From Chara braunii (Eukaryota > Streptophyta > Charophyceae > Charales > Characeae), in contig BFEA01000077.1 in assembly GCA_003427395.1 (NCBI GenBank), positions 15,806 through 58,971 of the forward strand: a DNA stretch of 43,166 nt, given 5' to 3'. Every line of letters begins with the position of its first letter. Position 1 is the first letter of the stretch. The notes under the pieces are model-generated. The model had not been told where the DNA came from. It did not search any database and was given only the letters and a program-made list of their open reading frames with translations. The translations under genes were made by a program, and so were the position numbers. This document shows positions 20,583 to 31,275 of the stretch, in pieces.

Positions 20583-20655
20583 GGATGCATCTTGCTGCCA
20601 GGGTTGAACCTGGGCAGCTGCTGGCCATAGCCACCACTATAACACACTGGCCACA
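20583..20655 (-). pseudogene. Possible tRNA-like fossil
   Basis: On the minus strand a GGCCAGTGTG A-box-like word is followed about 40 nt later by GGTTCAACCCT, a good B box in a CCAGG...CCTGG stem. The rest of the cloverleaf is not convincing. Confidence 0.3.
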
Positions 20656-20809
20656 GTGTGTCTATGGCTCAGTAGCGCGGCACGCTCGTGTTGAAGAGGT
20701 GTTGTGACAGCTATTTACCACCCCCCCCCCGCAGCGAGCACCGGCCAACACGACAGCAGCGCGTGGCCATCTGCAGTGTCGTGTGGCAGCTTGCCGTGGA
20801 GGTTGAAGA

Positions 20810-20933
20810 CCCCCCTGGCTAGGGGGCTGCGCCACATACATATATATATTTTTGTTTTCTTCACTATTTTTCCACTGCTGCAGCAGCAGTTTGGCGTCAG
20901 TTCAAGATTCCCCCCTGGCTAGGGGGCTGTGCA
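20810..20933. repeat. Twin 24-bp hairpin repeats 100 bp apart
   Basis: 20810-20833 and 20910-20933 share CCCCCCTGGCTAGGGGGCTG. CCCCCT and AGGGGG pair to form a small hairpin in each copy. Confidence 0.85.
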
Positions 20934-21591
20934 ACTGTGGCAGTAGGGTGGCTGATCAAGATCTCAGCCAACCCTGAAACATCATCATTGTCTTCTATTG
21001 CTGCGGCAGCAGGCCAGCAGCATCCTGAAGGCCAAGATCCTGTGGATCTTGGTAGTGCTCTGCTCTTGGCCACCCAAGAGCTTGGTATCACCATCCTACC
21101 CACTAACCTACTCTGCCCCAACCGCTTTTCTCTCCCCCCCCCATCATCTACTCATCCTTTCTAACCCTACCACTACTCCCCCCTCCTACCCTCTTCACTC
21201 ATCTTCTGCAACCTTTTTTTTTTTTTCTCTCCTCTCCTCCCCACTCACTATCTTCTACTAATCTCATCTACTCCTCTCCACCTTTTCCATATCCTTCTCT
21301 CCCATTCTACCACCCTCCTCTCCCTCTTTCCCCCCACCAACTACAACCCCATTATTTCCCCCATCTCCCACTTCACTCTTCCTCTCTCTCTCACCTATTC
21401 CTCTTTTTTTTCATCACTCTTTCATCCCCCCTCCCCCCCCAACTTCTTTCCAAAAAAAAATCGAATCATCTTATTCCCCACCTTCTTTCCTCATTTTCTG
21501 ATTTATTTTATTTTATTTTTTATTTATCCTGAAAATTCGAATTTCTTTACGGCATCCTCAAATCTGATTAGGACTCGTTCATTCTTCCTTT

Positions 21592-22735
21592 CGGCACACA
21601 TTTTGACCCCGTGGGGGTAACGAAGTGCTGCCGAAATTTTCTGGTTTTTTTTTTCATACTTAGGGTCTCGTTAGACACTCCTAAAAGTTCCTGTTTTTAG
21701 GATTGCGTCTTGGTTGCACGCAATCCTAAATCGGGCGCAGGAATCCAAACTGTGAAAACGGCGTTAGGACTCGTCCTAAAAGATTTAGGATTCCCCAGCC
21801 AAATCGTCCTAAATTTTTCAGTAGCCCCGAACCTACTGAAAATTTTAGGATTCCCGCGTTTCACGGAGTCGTTGCGTCGCGAGAATGGCACCGTCGACAC
21901 GGAGGCGCTGGTCCAGGAGAGGTCCGTCGGGTCGGTGGGCGGACATAGGAGGTTTTCTGCCGGTCGACGACGTCAACGGCCCCCAGCGGTAGCCGTTGGC
22001 CGGTGGGGTGAAGCGCGCGGGGCGAAGCGTGGCGAGGCGGGCGAGGCGGGCGACCGTTGCGGACCGTTGGCTCGGGTGCGGGCAACGGAGGAGTCCCCAG
22101 ACGTCCACAGCAAGGCGACGGAACGTCCGTAGGTGAAGATGCGCCGAGCAGGAAGATGCGCCGCGCGCCTCACAACTCCCGCGTACAGCAAAGCTGGTTA
22201 CCCACGGCGAAGGGGTCGCCACCGTCGTCTCTTGTACGTCACACGCATCGTCTGGCCGTCCTCCAGCCCGCCAGCCTGCGTCCGCCAAAATTCGAATTTG
22301 AAATTTTGAAGGTCTCGGCAAACGTGCGCTTCACCAACCCATCGGCACCCGCCCAAGGGCCACCGCAGTGTGGACCACGGACACCAGCCAGGACTGGACA
22401 GACATCGGCGACGCAGTTGCGTATACGTATATGAAAACGGGCCGCGGGAAACCTTTTAGGACGATTCCTAAAAGACAATTTTTAGGACTGTGTGTAACGA
22501 CGCCGCGCGAAATCCTAAAAAACCTTTAGGACTCGTCCTAAATATTTTAGGATTCTTTTAGGAGTGTCTAACGAGACCCTTAATCCTTTTCGACACATTT
22601 TGACCCTTTGGGGGTAGCGAAGTGCTGGCAAAATCTTCTCATTTTACTTAGTCTTTCTTCTTCTTGGCACATTCTTGACCCCATGGGGGGTAGGGAAATG
22701 CTGCTGAAAATCCCAAAAAAATAAATATTACTTCT
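21592..22735. repeat. Tandem repeat of about 75 bp, three copies, split by an insertion
   Basis: Copies at about 21592-21650, 22587-22650 and 22668-22730 share CACATTYTTGACCC, GGGGGTA and AAGTGCTG-like words. The first and second are separated by the Harbinger-like element, so the array existed before that insertion. Confidence 0.8.
21660..22582. mobile_element. Nested PIF/Harbinger-like non-autonomous element, TTA duplication
   Basis: The 917-bp element 21663-22579 starts GGGTCTCGTTAGACACTCC and ends with its exact reverse complement, giving terminal inverted repeats of about 25 bp. It is flanked on both sides by TTA (21660-21662 and 22580-22582). A 3-bp TWA duplication with GGG/CCC termini is characteristic of PIF/Harbinger (Tourist-like) elements. 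Many TCCTAAA/TTTAGGA words lie in the first 190 bp and last 140 bp and may be transposase-binding sites. The middle (about 21865-22440) is GC-rich and contrasts with its AT-rich surroundings. No transposase is encoded. Confidence 0.88.
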
Positions 22736-22799
22736 CTCTTCACATTTTGTTTATTAATTTTTTTATTATTATTTTTATTAGTTATTTTCTTTTATTTTT

Positions 22800-23145
22800 A
22801 TCTCGAAATTTTACTGTTTATTTTATTTATTTATTTTATTAATTTTTTTTTTTTTTTTTTTTTNACCACAGCTCTCCTACCTCCTCATCACAGTTCATCG
22901 AACATCGGCTTCAGCTCTGCACATCGGGCACCCCCACAGCCTAACATTTTCAAGAGGGAGGGATGATTTCACTACCTGGGTCTTGTGTGTGGTGCTCTAG
23001 CCGCCAAGATTCACTCCGAAGGTACGAATTTTTTTATTTTATTTTTTTTTTTTATTAATTTTTTTTTTTTTTTTTTTTAAGGAATTTTTTTTTTTTTTTT
23101 ATTTTTTTTTTTTATTAATTTTTTTTTTTTTTTTTTTTTCAAGTT
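22800..23145. repeat. Poly-T blocks, partly tandem
   Basis: T-runs broken by ATTAA words. Two similar blocks lie at about 23033-23080 and 23097-23140. An ambiguous base at 22864 shows the assembly was uncertain here. Confidence 0.85.
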
Positions 23146-23493
23146 TATTTTATTTTCTCTCCCCCTCCCCTCCATGGTTAGTATTTTTCTTTTTTGATTA
23201 GGTCACCGCTACCCTACCCTAACCACCCAAACCCTGGTTAGGGTTTTTTTAGGGTTTTTCTAGGGTTTAAGGTTCTCATAACCCCCCTACTCTCTCGCCT
23301 CCTCCCGTCGGGCACCCTGGACCCGAACGGCTCCTCTCCCCTCGACCGGAATCGTGCCACCATCTCACGCACGACCCACTGGTCACGGGTCGAGCCGACC
23401 CACGACTACCCACTCCGCTCTCGCGGTCCCCTCCCTCTCACCAGTGGTCCCCTGTCCCCATACCACAACCCATCTCTTCCCCCACCTCCCACC

Positions 23494-25708
23494 ATGTTTA
23501 CCTCTCTCCCTCCACCGCCCACGGACGGGGCTACAGCTGAGGAGATCACCGCGGCGCAGTCCACATCCCTGGTCAGCGCGGAGCCAGCGGCTCATGGTCA
23601 GGCCCATGTGGACACCATGGACCTTCACGCCGTCCTTGTAGCGATCCAAGCGCAACTTAGTACGCTTGGACCGTTGCAAGCACAAATCAATGCGCTTGCC
23701 CTTCACGTTAACCGCCTCAAAGGCTCTCCCCATCGCTTCCCCCATTCTCACACCCCATCCCCTACCGGCTCATCGGCCGATTTCCCACGACTTCGGTGAA
23801 ACAGACATGGTGGTTCTCCCTCCCCTGCGGCTCAGGCCCAACACTCCCCCTCAGTCGTGATGAGCGTTGCTGCCGGTCAGACCACCTCATCTGTTGCGGC
23901 AGTTCTCCGGGCCCCTGCTGCCCCTATCGTCTCTGCTGCTGTCGTAGGCCCCGTGGTCCAAAGACCATTATCTGGACCGGCAATTTTACCAACCCGTTCC
24001 AGTGCTGCTTCCCAGCTCCCTACACCGGTCGCGGCATCTCTAAGGGATCCTCTTGCTAATATTTATCAAATCAACACAGGACTTCCCTTGGGATTGATCC
24101 ATCCAAGTAATGTAAATGAATGTTTTCCCGATATAGCTGGATGCACACTCTAATCTTACGATTAGAGGGGATTACGGTTTCGTCCACTACTCCACGCCTT
24201 CGTCCCCTTACCCCTACAGCAGGGTACCCCGTAGTCTGAATTCCTCCTCCCAATGGGATACCCCCCCCGCCTCCTCCACCCACGGCCCCGCGCACCCAGC
24301 GAGTGGTCACTTTACAGGCCACCATTGCGCAGGCTCAAGCGGAGATCCTTGCTCTAAAACAGCCTCACCCATCACAGGCTGCTCACCCTTCTTCTTCCTC
24401 TACCACCCCTTCGGCCCCTATGATGCAGGCTTGTTTCCCTCGACCTGCTCCTCAACCTCTCCCCTCCTACCCGGCTATTCCGGGACAGCTGCCCACGGTT
24501 GTTGCCTCCACATCGGCTCGTCAATCTGCCAGTGGCCACAATCCACATCCTTCCCCCACCTCTGCCCCTGCAGTGGTCCCGAATTTCGTCGCGGCCTTGC
24601 AGGCGCCTCGGTCTCCTTCCCCCCGCCATCAGCACAATGGACACCCTCTTGTGCGCACCTCAGACATTCCCGAGTATGGATGGCACATCCCGCTTCTCTC
24701 GTTGGTTGCAGATAGCAACACGCACACTCTCCCCGACGACCACCCGTCAAGAGTTGTGGTGCGATGTGCTCACAACCAAATTGTGAGGCAGCCCTTCCAC
24801 TGCGTGGGAGGACTATTATACCAAGCGCCTCCGCGTGGGTGAGGTCGCTACTCTTGCAGACTTTGCGGCCTTCCTTCAGGACTGCTTTGGCGCTCGTCAC
24901 GATGCCACTGACGCTTTAGACCGCGTCACACAGACCCGATGGTCTGGGTCCTCTACATCGGCTGACCTTGAGCGTCACATCCGGGTGTTTCAAGACACCC
25001 GCCTTGTTTGTGATGAGACGTTCCTACCCGAGGTCACCCTTACCGATCGGTTCCCACCACTTGGAGTTATGAGGGCGGTCATTCTCTTCCACGAAGCAGG
25101 CCTACTAGGCTGCGAGACAGTACCGGAGGATGCAGAGTCGCTTCCCCGACGCCCCGTCCTCGTCGCGATCCGTCGTCACCACCCAGTCCCGCGACACTAC
25201 TCGCGGTCGTTCCTCTTTCGCCGGCCGGTTTTGTCGACCATCTCGACCCGGAGCGTCATTCTCTCGGCACTACCGTTCTCTCGAGTATGGCAGGGATGCC
25301 TCAGCCGAGCTCGACCCTACCATTGGGGATGCCCCCGAGGACATCGAGCTTCGGGACATCATCTTGTACCACTTGGATGACGACACTGTCCCGATGGTCG
25401 AGCGCCTGTAGATGGCCATGTCTGCCATGGGTCGTGCGCGCACTCAGGTTGCACAGGCTGGCCCCCGCACATTCACGGTTCCTCAGATAGACCTCCCGCA
25501 GGGCTTTGTCCCTCCTCGCGGACCTCCATCCCTTGAGGAGCGGGCCGCCATCGAGGTCCGTTGCGGCCGCCTTCGTTGTCTCTGGGATGGGCACACATCC
25601 TCACGGTGTCCATACCATGCCGCCCTCGATTGGCACTATGTTGACATTTCTCGTCAGCGTCGATATCGGTCCCCCCCCGGCCCCGCTCGGCCAGTCCCAC
25701 CCATCTAG
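23494..25708 (+). pseudogene. Gag remnant, chromovirus 2
   Basis: It starts at MFTSLPPPPTDGATAEE (23494), followed by a coiled-coil-like stretch (LHAVLVAIQAQLSTLGPLQAQ). After Pro/Ser-rich sequence in shifting frames, the capsid-like part appears from about 24620: MDGTSRFSRWLQIA, ELWCDVLTTKL, a TGA at 24787, then TLADFAAFLQDCFGARHDATDALDRV. The C-terminal frame (25130-25708) has an acidic patch and ends with a zinc-knuckle-like RCLWDGHTSSRCP, in which the Cx4Hx4C half is normal but the first Cys sits four residues away instead of two. At least four frame changes are needed. Confidence 0.8.
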
Positions 25709-25713
25709 CCACG

Positions 25714-26620
25714 GTGCAGTGTACCATTGAGGCCTCGCACGTAGTCGGCTTCCCGACCACCGAGTTGCGGTTTGCCCCTTTGGCTACCCCACCAGAGGAT
25801 CCTCAGGACACGACAGACGCAGTTCCCTCTGGCCCGTCGTCTGTCGAGGTGCCGTCTGCCCCACAGCAGACCGCCGCATCTAGTGCTTCCCCTCCGAGAT
25901 TTCTGACGCGTCGCGCCATTCGCACAGCCCGTTGTAGCGCTCGGTTGGCGACTCGCGATGACGTTGTGTCATCTCTCCTGGATTTGAGCATTCTTCAGGC
26001 TCGTCAAGAGCGATTCACGAGACACGTAAACGTCCTGCGTTGTCTTCTCGCTCTGCTCTCTGACCCTGATCGCACCCTGGTCATCATCCCTATTCGCCTA
26101 GGTACATCTACGAGGGTGTACCGCGCTTTATGGGACTCTGACTCGTAGGGAGATTTCGTTCACCCTTGAGTGGTTGAGGAAGCTCGCCTAGCTACCTCTG
26201 GGTCTCGCTCTCCTATCTCTGTTACCCTCAGAGATAACAAGACGCAGCGCTTCTTCGATCGGATGGTCCCCAACCTCCACTTCTCCCTCACCCTCCAACC
26301 ATCAGATAGTACCCAGGCGCCTCGGCGCGACCATTCCTCCACATACTTCGACGTGTTGGAGACTGGGTATGACTTTATCCTTGGCACTCCCTAGTCTCGC
26401 CGGTTCCGTGGCATAGAGGCCGAATGGGCGATCGAGACACTCGTCCTCAAAACGAAGTGTGGTCAGACCCATCGCGTTCCCTTCATTGTAACCACGGGCG
26501 ACACCCCTCTCGACCTACCTCCCCAGGACCCTCGTCCCTCAGGGTCCCACCCCGACATCGCCTTCACTTTCCCCTGTCAGTTTGTTCACTTCATACGACA
26601 GGACGACGTCACATTCTAGT
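25714..26620 (+). pseudogene. Protease region, chromovirus 2
   Basis: A single frame from 25714 with three stops (about 26146, 26167, 26392) gives IIPIRLGTSTRVYRALWDSD, then GDFVHP, where the family has an active-site DSGAT followed by a DFVHP-like strand. It continues through VEEARLATSGSRSPISVTL and GYDFILGTP, the second conserved strand of retropepsins. The Gly-Ala-Thr of the active site is lost. It leads directly to the RT region. Confidence 0.75.
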
Positions 26621-26625
26621 GAACG

Positions 26626-27850
26626 TCATGGATCTTCTTCCCTATGATCCACTTTGTCCCGAGGTTGAGCTCATCTCTCTTGAGCCCGATCCCCCGGACC
26701 CTTCTACGTCCACCCGTCAGCCTGCGGATATCCCCTCCACGTCCCAGACCCCTACGTCGTCGACTGTCGAGTACACACATATGTCTCGTGTCGACGTAGA
26801 CATCGAGGAACTCACACGGTTCACGGCCGACTTAGAGTCCGCCGTTCGTGACTTGATTCGAGAGTACCGCGACGTTTTCCTTCCGTATTTCTCATACAGC
26901 GGGATCCCTCCGATGCGTGGTGTTGAGCATTCCATCCAGCTTGTGCCTGATTATCGTGTTCACCATCAGGCACCGTACCGACTTTCGATTCCAGAGGCGA
27001 CGGAAATCAAGCGTCAGCTTGAGGCGCTCTTTCGAATGGGTTTCATTAAACCCAGAACAACTATCCCATGCCTTGGCGGATGAGCTGTTTGATTGTCTGG
27101 CAGTTAACCGCGTCTTCACGAAGATTGATCTTCGTAGCGGTTACCACCAGATCCGTGTTGCCCCAGAGTATCAGTCGAAGACCGCCTTTTGGTCGCGCTT
27201 CCGTCACTACGAGTTCACGGTGATGCCATTCGGCCACCTTCCAGACGGTGATGAACAACATCTTCAGGAACATCTTTGAGGAATACGTTTTCGTATACCT
27301 GAACGACATCTTGGTCTACAGTCGTACCTTAGAAGACCATATCAGACACCTTTGCGATGTCCTACAGTGCTTACGTAAGCATGGCTTCTATGTCAGGCTT
27401 AGTAAGTACCGCTTTGCCCAGCGCAAAGTGGACTTCCTAGGACACCATGTGTCTGACCAGGGTCTCCACATGGGTGACGTGAAAATCACTGCTATTGCGA
27501 AGTGGCCTGTCCCCTCATCCGTCAAGCAGCTTCGCAGTTTTTTATACCTCACTAATGACTATAGTAATTTCATCCGGGGATACGCTAGGTATTCCTACGT
27601 CCTTACCTCCACCCTCCTCGAGAAGAACCCGCCATGGTTTTGGACACCCCTCTGCGAGGTTGTTTTTCACGCCCTCAAGAAGGCGGTGACTTGTACGTCG
27701 GTTCTTCGCCTCCCTGATTTTGATCGTCCCTTTATCGTCACCATTGATGCGTCAGATTTTGCAGTAGGAGTTATACTTTCTCATATGTTTCCCTCTTCTC
27801 CTAATTCACCTTATCCCCATGTCCCTCATTTCCTCACCCCCTCCTGCTGA
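26626..27850 (+). pseudogene. Reverse transcriptase, chromovirus 2
   Basis: N-terminal frame to 27083: LIREYRDVFLPYF, MRGVEHSIQLVPDY, ALFRMGFIKPRTT. The usual block between this point and LPRID...LF (about 40 residues, including the CIDYR motif) is missing, and the sequence resumes with DELFDCLAVNRVFTKIDLRS (motif A Asp present) and TVMPFG in another frame. A second small deletion removes part of the NAPATFQ motif. The third frame (27248-27850) has NIFEEYVFVYLNDILVYS, where motif C YLDD has become YLND, followed by VDFLGHHVS and the connection domain. Confidence 0.9.
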
Positions 27851-28378
27851 CACTGCTTCTTGATTGACGCTTACCCTTCCACCACTACCCTTCACTGACA
27901 GTCCTCCCATTTTTTACTCTCCGACCATCGCGGAGGATGGGATTGTCGAGGCTCGTGCTAGGATTGCCCGATCGCCTTCTACTCCCGTCAGCTATTGCCT
28001 GCCGAGATAAACTACACTGCCGATGAACGTGAGGTTCTCGCAGTAGTTTATGCTACCCGACACTGGCGTCATTACCTGCACGGGGCGTCCTTCACGGTGC
28101 GTACCGACAACTTTGTTATCTAGGTTTTTTTCACGAAGCCCAAGTTTTCCTCTCGACAAGCGCGCTTGTGGCGTGATTTATCCGAGTTCAGTTTCACCAC
28201 TCAGCCTATCAAGGGTGAAACGAACCGCGTCGTCGATGCCTTGTCCCGCCGTCCTGATCACAATCATGAACCCATCCATCTTGCTGCCATCTTTATCACC
28301 ACTATTGATCAGTTGGTGATCGACGGCGATTCGACGCATATCGCTCTCAGTACCGTCACTGCCCCGATTATCGCGTAA
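27690..28378 (+). pseudogene. RNase H and connection, chromovirus 2
   Basis: It begins LRLPDFDRPFIVTIDASDFAV, keeping the catalytic Asp of TxDAS that chromovirus 1 has lost. After a disrupted stretch (27785-27935) it continues NYTADEREVLAVVYATRHW, then HYLHGASFTVRTDN, a TAG, then FTKPKFSSRQARLWRDLSEF and NRVVDALSRR. The insertion of unrelated-looking pyrimidine-rich sequence near 27790-27900 breaks the fold. Confidence 0.85.
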
Positions 28379-28440
28379 TCCACGCGACACTGCGAAGTGG
28401 CAAGACTGTTCCCTCATACTCCCTCGGTGAGAACGGTCTC

Positions 28441-29523
28441 GTGTACTGGCATGGCAGATCTGGTCAGCTAGAACCACGTATCTTCGTTCCCTCCACCGGA
28501 CAGCTCCACGTTCAGGCTGTAGCAGAGTTCCATGACCAGGCAGTTGCCGGTCATATGGGCTTCCACAAGACGTTGGCTCGTGTTTGCCGCCTGTACGTCT
28601 GGCCGAAGTCCAAGGACTTCGTCAAAGACTACATCCAGGAGTGCCCTACCTGCAAGCAGGTGAATAGTGCGAATCACCTTCCGTGTGGGTTACTTCAGCC
28701 TTTACCCATACCCGAGGGTCGTTGGCAGTCCATCTCGATGGATTTCATTGGTCCCCTCCACCCACCCACTGAGAATGGTCATGATGCTATCTTGGTCGTC
28801 GTCGATCGCTTCACGAAGTGTACACGTTTTCTTCAGTGCCGCTATCGCATTAGCGCTCGTGAGGTCGCCGACAAAAAGATCACGACTTACCTCAAAGCAT
28901 CATCTCCGACTGTGACCCGCGCTTTACCAGCGTTCTGGCGACGCCTACACGAGGTGTACGGATCCCAGCTCCGTTTCTCATCGTCTTACCACCCTCGAAA
29001 GGATGGTCGGACTGAGGTCACCAATAAAACTCTCGGTAATATCCTTCAAAATTTTGTAAGGGCTGACCAGCAGTGGGACTTACAGTTAGCCTACGCGGAG
29101 ATTGCGTACGGCCACGCTGTTTCAGCAGGCACGGGGATGTCGTCATTTTATTGCGACCTCGACTACCACCCTCGAGTACCCACGGACTTCCTACAACCAT
29201 CGCGGTTGCGCCCAGACACGGGTTGTCCTGCGCTTGACAACTGGATCGCCCATATGGCGGCGATTATGAAACACGCACACGAGAGTCTAGCCGACTCCCA
29301 GACTCGCATGAACGCACAAGCAAACTGATCACAAATGAATCACCCATTCAAAGTCGGTGACGATGTGCTCCTCGACGCACGCCGCTTGCAACTCGCAGCG
29401 GATACGTTTCACAAGTTCAGGCTTCTTTTGTTCGGTCCATGCCGCATCCTTCAATCCGTCGGTTTTTATACTGTCACTAGTCCGGTTCGCTTCGATGTGA
29501 AGCTATCTAATTACCTTAGATAG
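28441..29523 (+). pseudogene. Integrase, chromovirus 2
   Basis: The zinc-binding HHCC motif is complete (HDQAVAGHMGFHKT, then CPTCKQ). The core has the first Asp (SISMDFIGPL), the VVVDRFTKC strand and the Glu motif (HPRKDGRTEVTNK). The second Asp is not in the open frame: a shifted patch at about 28899-28931 reads ISDCDPRFTS in another frame. After a TGA at 29326 the same frame gives FKVGDDVLLDARRLQ and LFGPCRILQSVGFYTV, the C-terminal module. A TAG lies at 29521. Confidence 0.9.
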
Positions 29524-29820
29524 GTTCGCGTACACGATGTTTACCACGTCTCCTTGCTACGTCTTTATCGCAGACCGTCCGAGCGCTTTGCCGGACGACC
29601 TTATGAGCGCCCTCCACCTATCATGGTAGACGGTCACGAGGAGTTCTTCGTTTCCGACATCGTATCTCGCCGGGTTATTGACGATACCGCTTCACACATC
29701 GAGTACCTTATGCGTTGGAAGACCTATCCTGATGAGGAGGCTACTTGGGAGCCCTTTGAGCACGCTCGGATGCGTGCATATGATCGTGCTCGTCGTGCTG
29801 AGACATCTGCTCCTACCTAG
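29524..29820 (+). pseudogene. Chromodomain, chromovirus 2
   Basis: In the same frame as the integrase: VRVHDVYHVSLLRLYR, then EEFFVSDIVSRRV, then IEYLMRWKTYPDEEATWEPFEH. This is a textbook chromodomain with the aromatic and acidic positions in place, ending at TAG 29818-29820. It is the best preserved part of the element. It would bind modified histone tails and steer integration. Confidence 0.9.
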
Positions 29821-30920
29821 TCGACTGACCCTCTTCCTCCTCCTCTGGTTGAGGAGATTGCTAAGGATGAGCCCACTCCCTCTAAGACCGTTCTTCAGTA
29901 GCAGACGGACGCCTTCGTGCGTCCACAGCACACTCGTTGATGCCCTCGGCGTCTCGATTAACACTTTGATCACCTACTATCTCCCTTCTGACTCACATCA
30001 TCAGGTACTCCATTATCAACTTCTTCAGGATGTCAATGTTTTGCGGCTCTGCTTCGACATCGAGTCGATTCCTACTTCATCGATGTCATCGACCACCTCG
30101 ACGACTTCAACTACCTTATTGGCTTCAACCACTTTGGACGTGACTATTTCACGTCACCACCCTACCCTGTATATCCCCTTGCATGTGTCGCATGATGATT
30201 CTCACTTAGCTGGGTCTCTCTGAGTTGGGCTCTCCCGCGGTATCGCATAGGCATTGGGACCGTAGCTTTATCTTGGTTTCCCTGCTCCCAGATCTAGCTC
30301 CTTCCCCCAGTCGGTGAGTTATATGCCTGTTTCCCTCACCCACTTCCCTCATCACCCTAGTGTCGGCTCTTGCATGCCTTCAGTCAGGCATATCTCCACC
30401 TTATTCCAGACTCCCCTTTGATGGTCGACCTTGCATGGTGTCACCTTTTTGTCGAACATTACCCACCTTAATGGTCTATCTGTTAGGGTCATTGGTTTTG
30501 TTTTGCTACCACTCTCCCACCTCGAGCTTGACAACCTATCCCACCTTCGTGTGTGACTGCCCTTAAGAGTTTCGATTCTTAGGCTGCATTCACCCCCTCT
30601 GAGACCATCCCACTCTTAGTGGCTCAGCGACGTGATATTATTTTGTGACATATTGCGCTTTTTCCTTTCAGCACTGAGGTCATTGCCTCCAGCACTTAGG
30701 ATTGTATCATGCTACATTTCATTTTTTGTTGTTAGTTAGGATGTGTATACCAGACATTTGTTTTTCATTTGACATTATGTAGCTTGGGCTGCATTGCATG
30801 AACTCTGCATGGACCTTGCTCCGCATCCTAGATTTTTCAGCTTTCTTTATTGCAGTGTTCCGCTGCTTTTGTGGATGGCGTGTTTATGGCCCGTGCGATC
30901 CATTACAGGTCTGAGGATCG
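29821..30920 (+). other. 3' untranslated region of chromovirus 2
   Basis: No domain recognised. Frame 29678-30223 is a shadow of the chromodomain region running into pyrimidine-rich DNA. No strong polypurine tract is visible directly before the 3' LTR. Confidence 0.55.
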
Positions 30921-31270
30921 TGCAGCAGACCTCCATCTACCCGGACCTACAGTCAGGGCCTATTCGGCTATTTGCCAGTTTGGCCTGTGGGACCAGGTCG
31001 TGGCCTAACCCCACAGGTTGTGTGTTGTTCCAGTCCAGTCTTGCGCCGTACCACTGTCGATACCAGGCCAGGCCAGTCCAGTCCAACCCAGTCAGTCTGT
31101 TGTGGGTTGTTGTCTGTTTTTCAAATCATTCTTCATTCTGCAGTTTTGGAGTATCTGCGTGTTGAGTCCGTGTCGGAGTTGCGCTGTCCCTTCCAACTCC
31201 ATCTCCATCTCCTTCCCCTCAACCTTTCGTCTTGATCCTGACGTACCACCATCTCAGCGGGTCCATCACA
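30921..31270 (+). repeat. 3' LTR of chromovirus 2
   Basis: A 350-bp copy of the 5' LTR starting TGCAGCAGACC and ending GTCCATCACA, followed by the CACAT duplication. By eye about 10% of positions differ, many as C-to-T or G-to-A changes in this copy. Confidence 0.95.
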
Positions 31271-31275
31271 CACAT

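Larger units (their letters stand above)
20352..23493 (+). other. Long leader of chromovirus 2
   Basis: The 3.1 kb between primer site and gag hold no gene of the element. It contains a tRNA-like fossil, a twin hairpin repeat, a perfect 9-bp-stem hairpin at 21032-21052 (CCAAGATCC-TGT-GGATCTTGG), pyrimidine-rich DNA (21090-21480), a tandem repeat interrupted by the Harbinger-like element, poly-T blocks (22800-23145) and short telomere-like words at 23214-23270. Confidence 0.75.
19978..31275 (+). mobile_element. Degenerate Ty3/gypsy chromovirus 2 (plus strand) with CACAT target duplication
   Basis: An 11.3-kb LTR retrotransposon: LTRs at 19983-20338 and 30921-31270 (TG...CA ends), primer-binding site at 20340, long leader, gag, protease, RT, RNase H, integrase and chromodomain in that order. 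The 5-bp flanks 19978-19982 and 31271-31275 are both CACAT, a perfect target-site duplication, so the outer boundaries are secure. All domains carry stops, deletions or frameshifts. Part of its extra length comes from a nested Harbinger-like element (21663-22579) and simple sequence in the leader. Confidence 0.96.

Noticed and set aside
21845-22321. 158-residue minus-strand frame as a host gene
   Set aside because: It sits inside a non-autonomous DNA element, is GC-driven, is open on both strands and contains no recognised domain. It is kept only as possible captured sequence.
23214-23275. Interstitial telomere
   Set aside because: Only scattered CCCTAA/TTAGGG-like words with irregular spacing inside a retrotransposon leader; no array.
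29730-29745. CTGATGA word as a hammerhead core
   Set aside because: It is part of the chromodomain codons; no stem II and no GAAA box follow.
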